From positions 5,456,001 through 5,520,000 of the forward strand of contig NZ_CP114013.1 of assembly GCF_028416635.1 (NCBI RefSeq): DNA of 64,000 nt. Direction: 5' to 3'. Below, piece by piece: positions 61,758 to 64,000 of the stretch. The notes beneath the pieces are model-generated. The model had not been told where the DNA came from, ran no database searches, and was given only the letters and a program-made list of their open reading frames with translations. Position 1 is the stretch's first letter; each line of letters starts with the position of its first letter. A program made the translations under genes and the position numbers. Source of the DNA: Baekduia alba. Its GTDB lineage: Bacteria > Actinomycetota > Thermoleophilia > Solirubrobacterales > Solirubrobacteraceae.

Positions 61758-62771
61758 ATGCGGATCGGAGCGATGTTCGAGCCAACAGCAGCTGCCTACT
61801 ACCGCGGGGTATACCCGCTGGAGGCGATGGAGCGTCGCGGCCACGAGATCGTGTGGCCGCACGACGACAGCGGTGATCCGAAGCTCGACGAACTCGAAGC
61901 ATGCGACGCCGTCTTTGTGTTCCGTCGCAGCGAGGATCATCTCCGGCGCTCCCTGAAGCGCCTGTCCGAGCGCGGAGTCGCCATCGTCTGGGACACCGAT
62001 GACGACCTGTCCGCGATCCCAAAGCATAGTCCTACATACAAGAACGTCGGCGCGCTAAAGGGCCAGCGGCGCTTCGCAGACACTGTCCGTATGGCGCGGA
62101 CAGCGGACGTGATGACCACGACCACCGACACGATCCGGGCGAAGTACGAGCGCAACGGCGTAACCAACATCGCGGTCATCGAGAACTGCCTCAATCGCCG
62201 CAGCTGGCGCCGATCACAACGTCACTCGGGCATCGTCATCGGGTGGATCGCCGGCGTGGAGCACACCGAAGACCTGGTGCAGCTCAGATTGCGTGATGTG
62301 TTGGCGAACGTCGTGTCCGCGCATCCGAATGTCCGCGTCGAGAGCGTCGGTGTGGATATTGGGCTCCCGGAGCGCTACACGCGCCAGCCGGTCGCGCACT
62401 TCGACGATCTTCCGAAGCACATGGCCCGCTACGACATCGGGCTCGCCCCACTCTGCGACATCTTGTTCAACAACGCCCGATCGAACATCAAGCTCAAGGA
62501 GTACGCAGCGTCTGGTGTCGCGTGGCTCGCTTCGCCCCGGAAGCCGTACCAAGGGTTCGGCGAGAAGCATGGGGGCTTACTCGTAGAAGATTGCGATTGG
62601 GAGCAGGCAATCGAGCGACTTGTCCGCGATAAGAAGTTGCGCAAGAAGCTGGGGCGCAACGGCAAGGCCTGGGCGTTGTCGCAGACGATCGACGCGGCGG
62701 CCGACCAGTGGGAACAGGTCTTTGAGACCGCTGTGAAGCGCGCGACCCTCGCGCGCTCCGCCGCCGTTTAG
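61758..62771 (+). CDS. Glycosyltransferase (GT-B, family 4-like), copy 2
   Basis: A 337-residue paralogue of the 59966-61015 protein. Aligned blocks: MRIGAMFEPTAAAYYRGVYP, VWDTDDDLSAIPKHSPTYKN, GIVIGWIAGVEHTEDLVQLR, DIGLAPLCDILFNNARSNIK then LKEYAASGVAWLASPRKPY. The acidic DTDDD motif replaces DNDDD of copy 1. The N-terminal domain is short for a GT4 enzyme (about 150 residues). It is divergent from the PRTase across 117 bp. A strong hairpin at 62945-62972 follows it. Codon use is less GC-biased than in neighbours, consistent with horizontal transfer of the three-gene block. Confidence 0.85.
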   Translation: MRIGAMFEPTAAAYYRGVYPLEAMERRGHEIVWPHDDSGDPKLDELEACDAVFVFRRSEDHLRRSLKRLSERGVAIVWDTDDDLSAIPKHSPTYKNVGALKGQRRFADTVRMARTADVMTTTTDTIRAKYERNGVTNIAVIENCLNRRSWRRSQRHSGIVIGWIAGVEHTEDLVQLRLRDVLANVVSAHPNVRVESVGVDIGLPERYTRQPVAHFDDLPKHMARYDIGLAPLCDILFNNARSNIKLKEYAASGVAWLASPRKPYQGFGEKHGGLLVEDCDWEQAIERLVRDKKLRKKLGRNGKAWALSQTIDAAADQWEQVFETAVKRATLARSAAV

Positions 62772-62944
62772 ACGTACGTTCCAGTACGACGTGCTCCACG
62801 GTCCGGGCCTCCGGGGCTCGTGGAGAAGGCGTCTCAGCACATCACGAGCGGACGTCTACGAGGTGATGACACGGGGACCTCGGAACGCCGCTGCTAAGCG
62901 CGACGGCTTCGGGCGAGTCACGGCGGACGGCCTTCCGAGCAGCG

Positions 62945-62972
62945 ACAGGGGCGCCCTTTCGGGCGCCCCTGT
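62945..62972. terminator. Bidirectional terminator hairpin
   Basis: ACAGGGGCGCCC-TTTC-GGGCGCCCCTGT is a perfect 12-bp stem, followed by TTGT on the plus strand. It separates the plus-strand glycosyltransferase from the minus-strand secreted-protein gene, serving both. The rest of 62772-63036 holds no gene. Confidence 0.75.
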
Positions 62973-63036
62973 TGTCCTGCGTTGATCGCCATTCGCTCGG
63001 ACCCTTAGGAGAGCCGGGCGGTGGTCGATCCGACTG

Positions 63037-63915
63037 CTAGTGGACGCTCGCCTGCGTGGCGGCGCGATCGCCCTGCTTGAACCCACCGGTCAGGGTGGCG
63101 CTGTTCCTACCAGCGGCGGAGGGCAGGCCCTCCTTGAGGTTCACGGCGGCGGTGATCAGGATCTTGTCCAGCGGCAGGTAGCCACAGTTGCTGGCTGCCG
63201 GCACGGAGAACGCGTTGTCGACCAACTTGACACCCGTGGCGGTCACGACGGTGCCATCGGGCGTGCTGCTCGTCAGCCCCGAGCTGCCCCTGATCGGCGT
63301 CGTGCCGGCCGGGGGAGTGGTGAGGCCAGTGGTCAGCTTGAACGTGACCGGGCTCGACGACGAGCCGATGTAGCAGCTCGGGCCCAGGAACGGGTTCTCG
63401 AGGTGGATCCGGACCGGCAGCTGAACGGTCGAGCCCTCCTCGATGAGGTAGTTGAAGTAGTCGAACTTGACTGGACCGACGAGCTCAGCCGTTGCGTACA
63501 CGTCGTTCGCCGCGGCGACCGCGTTGTTGAACGCGTCGATGAGGAAGCCGGACCAGCCCCCGGTGCTCACGAGGCCGAGAAGGCCACCCGGAACCTTGAG
63601 CGGGGTCTTGACCAGCGTGTCGGCGCCGACCGCGTTGAACCACGTCGTCGTCAAGTCATCGTTCAGCGAGAAGCCGCCCTGAAGCACGACGGGCGTGGAC
63701 GAGGTGACCGGCACGTTTGCGTTACCCAACTGGAACGCCCCACCCGTGGAGGTGGACACCAGGCACGACTGGACCGCGGTGTTCGTGTACGGGCAGTACT
63801 TGAACGGGGCGTACACGCCCGTCGGCGCGGCCGCCATTGCCGACGACGAAGCGGCGAGCACGCCAATGGCGACTGCTGCCGTCACGAGCGGCTTTACGGA
63901 CATCTTGATCCGCAT
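63037..63915 (-). CDS. Secreted protein, unknown (Thermoleophilia-type)
   Basis: A 292-residue exported protein. Signal peptide MRIKMSVKPLVTAAVAIGVL, with AMAAA|PTGVYAPF cleavage; AGGAGGG is 5 nt upstream of ATG 63915. The mature part is beta-rich with few cysteines (YCPYTNTAVQSCLV, CYIGSSSSPVTFKL, NCGYLPLDKILITAAV). The N-terminal PTGVYAPFKYCPYTN motif resembles secreted proteins commonly found in multiple copies in this bacterial class. The function is unknown. Confidence 0.8.
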   Translation of the reverse strand: MRIKMSVKPLVTAAVAIGVLAASSSAMAAAPTGVYAPFKYCPYTNTAVQSCLVSTSTGGAFQLGNANVPVTSSTPVVLQGGFSLNDDLTTTWFNAVGADTLVKTPLKVPGGLLGLVSTGGWSGFLIDAFNNAVAAANDVYATAELVGPVKFDYFNYLIEEGSTVQLPVRIHLENPFLGPSCYIGSSSSPVTFKLTTGLTTPPAGTTPIRGSSGLTSSTPDGTVVTATGVKLVDNAFSVPAASNCGYLPLDKILITAAVNLKEGLPSAAGRNSATLTGGFKQGDRAATQASVH

Positions 63916-64000
63916 AGAACCCTCCTGTTGATTAGTGCAACCGAATCGCGGGCGCAGGAGACCGAGCGACCATTCAGGCCAGTCCGTCTCAAGTTCTCTC

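Overview
High-GC (about 70%) DNA with GTG and TTG starts, leaderless genes, tRNAs without an encoded CCA, and families of large secreted proteins such as the 919-, 726- and split ~966-residue ones at 37.9-42.8 kb and 54.1-57.0 kb. This suggests an actinobacterium of the class Thermoleophilia (Solirubrobacter/Conexibacter-like). That assignment is an inference from gene content; no rRNA or marker gene is present.

Layout. 0-3 kb: superoxide dismutase, then moaA-xdhC (molybdenum cofactor). 3-5.5 kb: gene debris around one small secreted protein. 5.5-9.8 kb: a 4.2-kb integrative element bounded by 45-bp copies of a tRNA 3' end; it carries a tyrosine recombinase, an excisionase-like protein, a DndB/DGQHR-family protein and two unknown genes. 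10-15.2 kb: tautomerase, truncated HxlR regulator, DHA2 exporter and a run of pseudogenes, including an exporter/ArsR pair whose 5' ends and shared promoter are gone. 15.4-21.7 kb: peptide-binding protein, VOC and enolase-superfamily proteins, DUF11 surface protein. 21.7-24.2 kb: frameshifted NmrA-like gene, EamA exporter, MarR. 24.2-31.1 kb: a PucR-controlled cluster (Old Yellow Enzyme, DUF1989, NCS1 permease, deacetylase/allantoinase-like, asparaginase) that looks catabolic for a nitrogenous compound. 31.0-37.4 kb: three MFS exporters with ArsR, HxlR and LysE genes. 37.9-42.8 kb: a two-gene operon of large secreted proteins.

43.0-50.5 kb is the most unusual block. It holds a tRNA-Arg(CCU) gene with a ~128-nt insertion in its D-loop, a degenerate leucyl-tRNA-synthetase paralogue without HIGH or KMSKS, an arginyl-tRNA-synthetase paralogue with HIGH but an altered KMSKS, and kamD-kamE-kamB (lysine 5,6-aminomutase and probable reactivase). 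The LeuRS-like gene and kamD have near-identical leaderless promoter architecture with the same upstream palindrome, which suggests shared control.

50.5-59.2 kb: ArsR/SRPBCC pair, M14 peptidase, secreted repeat protein, SDR, a frameshifted giant secreted protein, acyl-CoA ligase, STAS protein. 59.9-62.8 kb: two paralogous glycosyltransferases flanking a phosphoribosyltransferase, with lower GC than the surroundings. 63.0-63.9 kb: secreted protein. Stretches where I see no gene: 3.02-3.49, 9.77-10.03, 10.53-10.81, 13.12-13.49, 18.75-19.11 and 59.2-59.96 kb.
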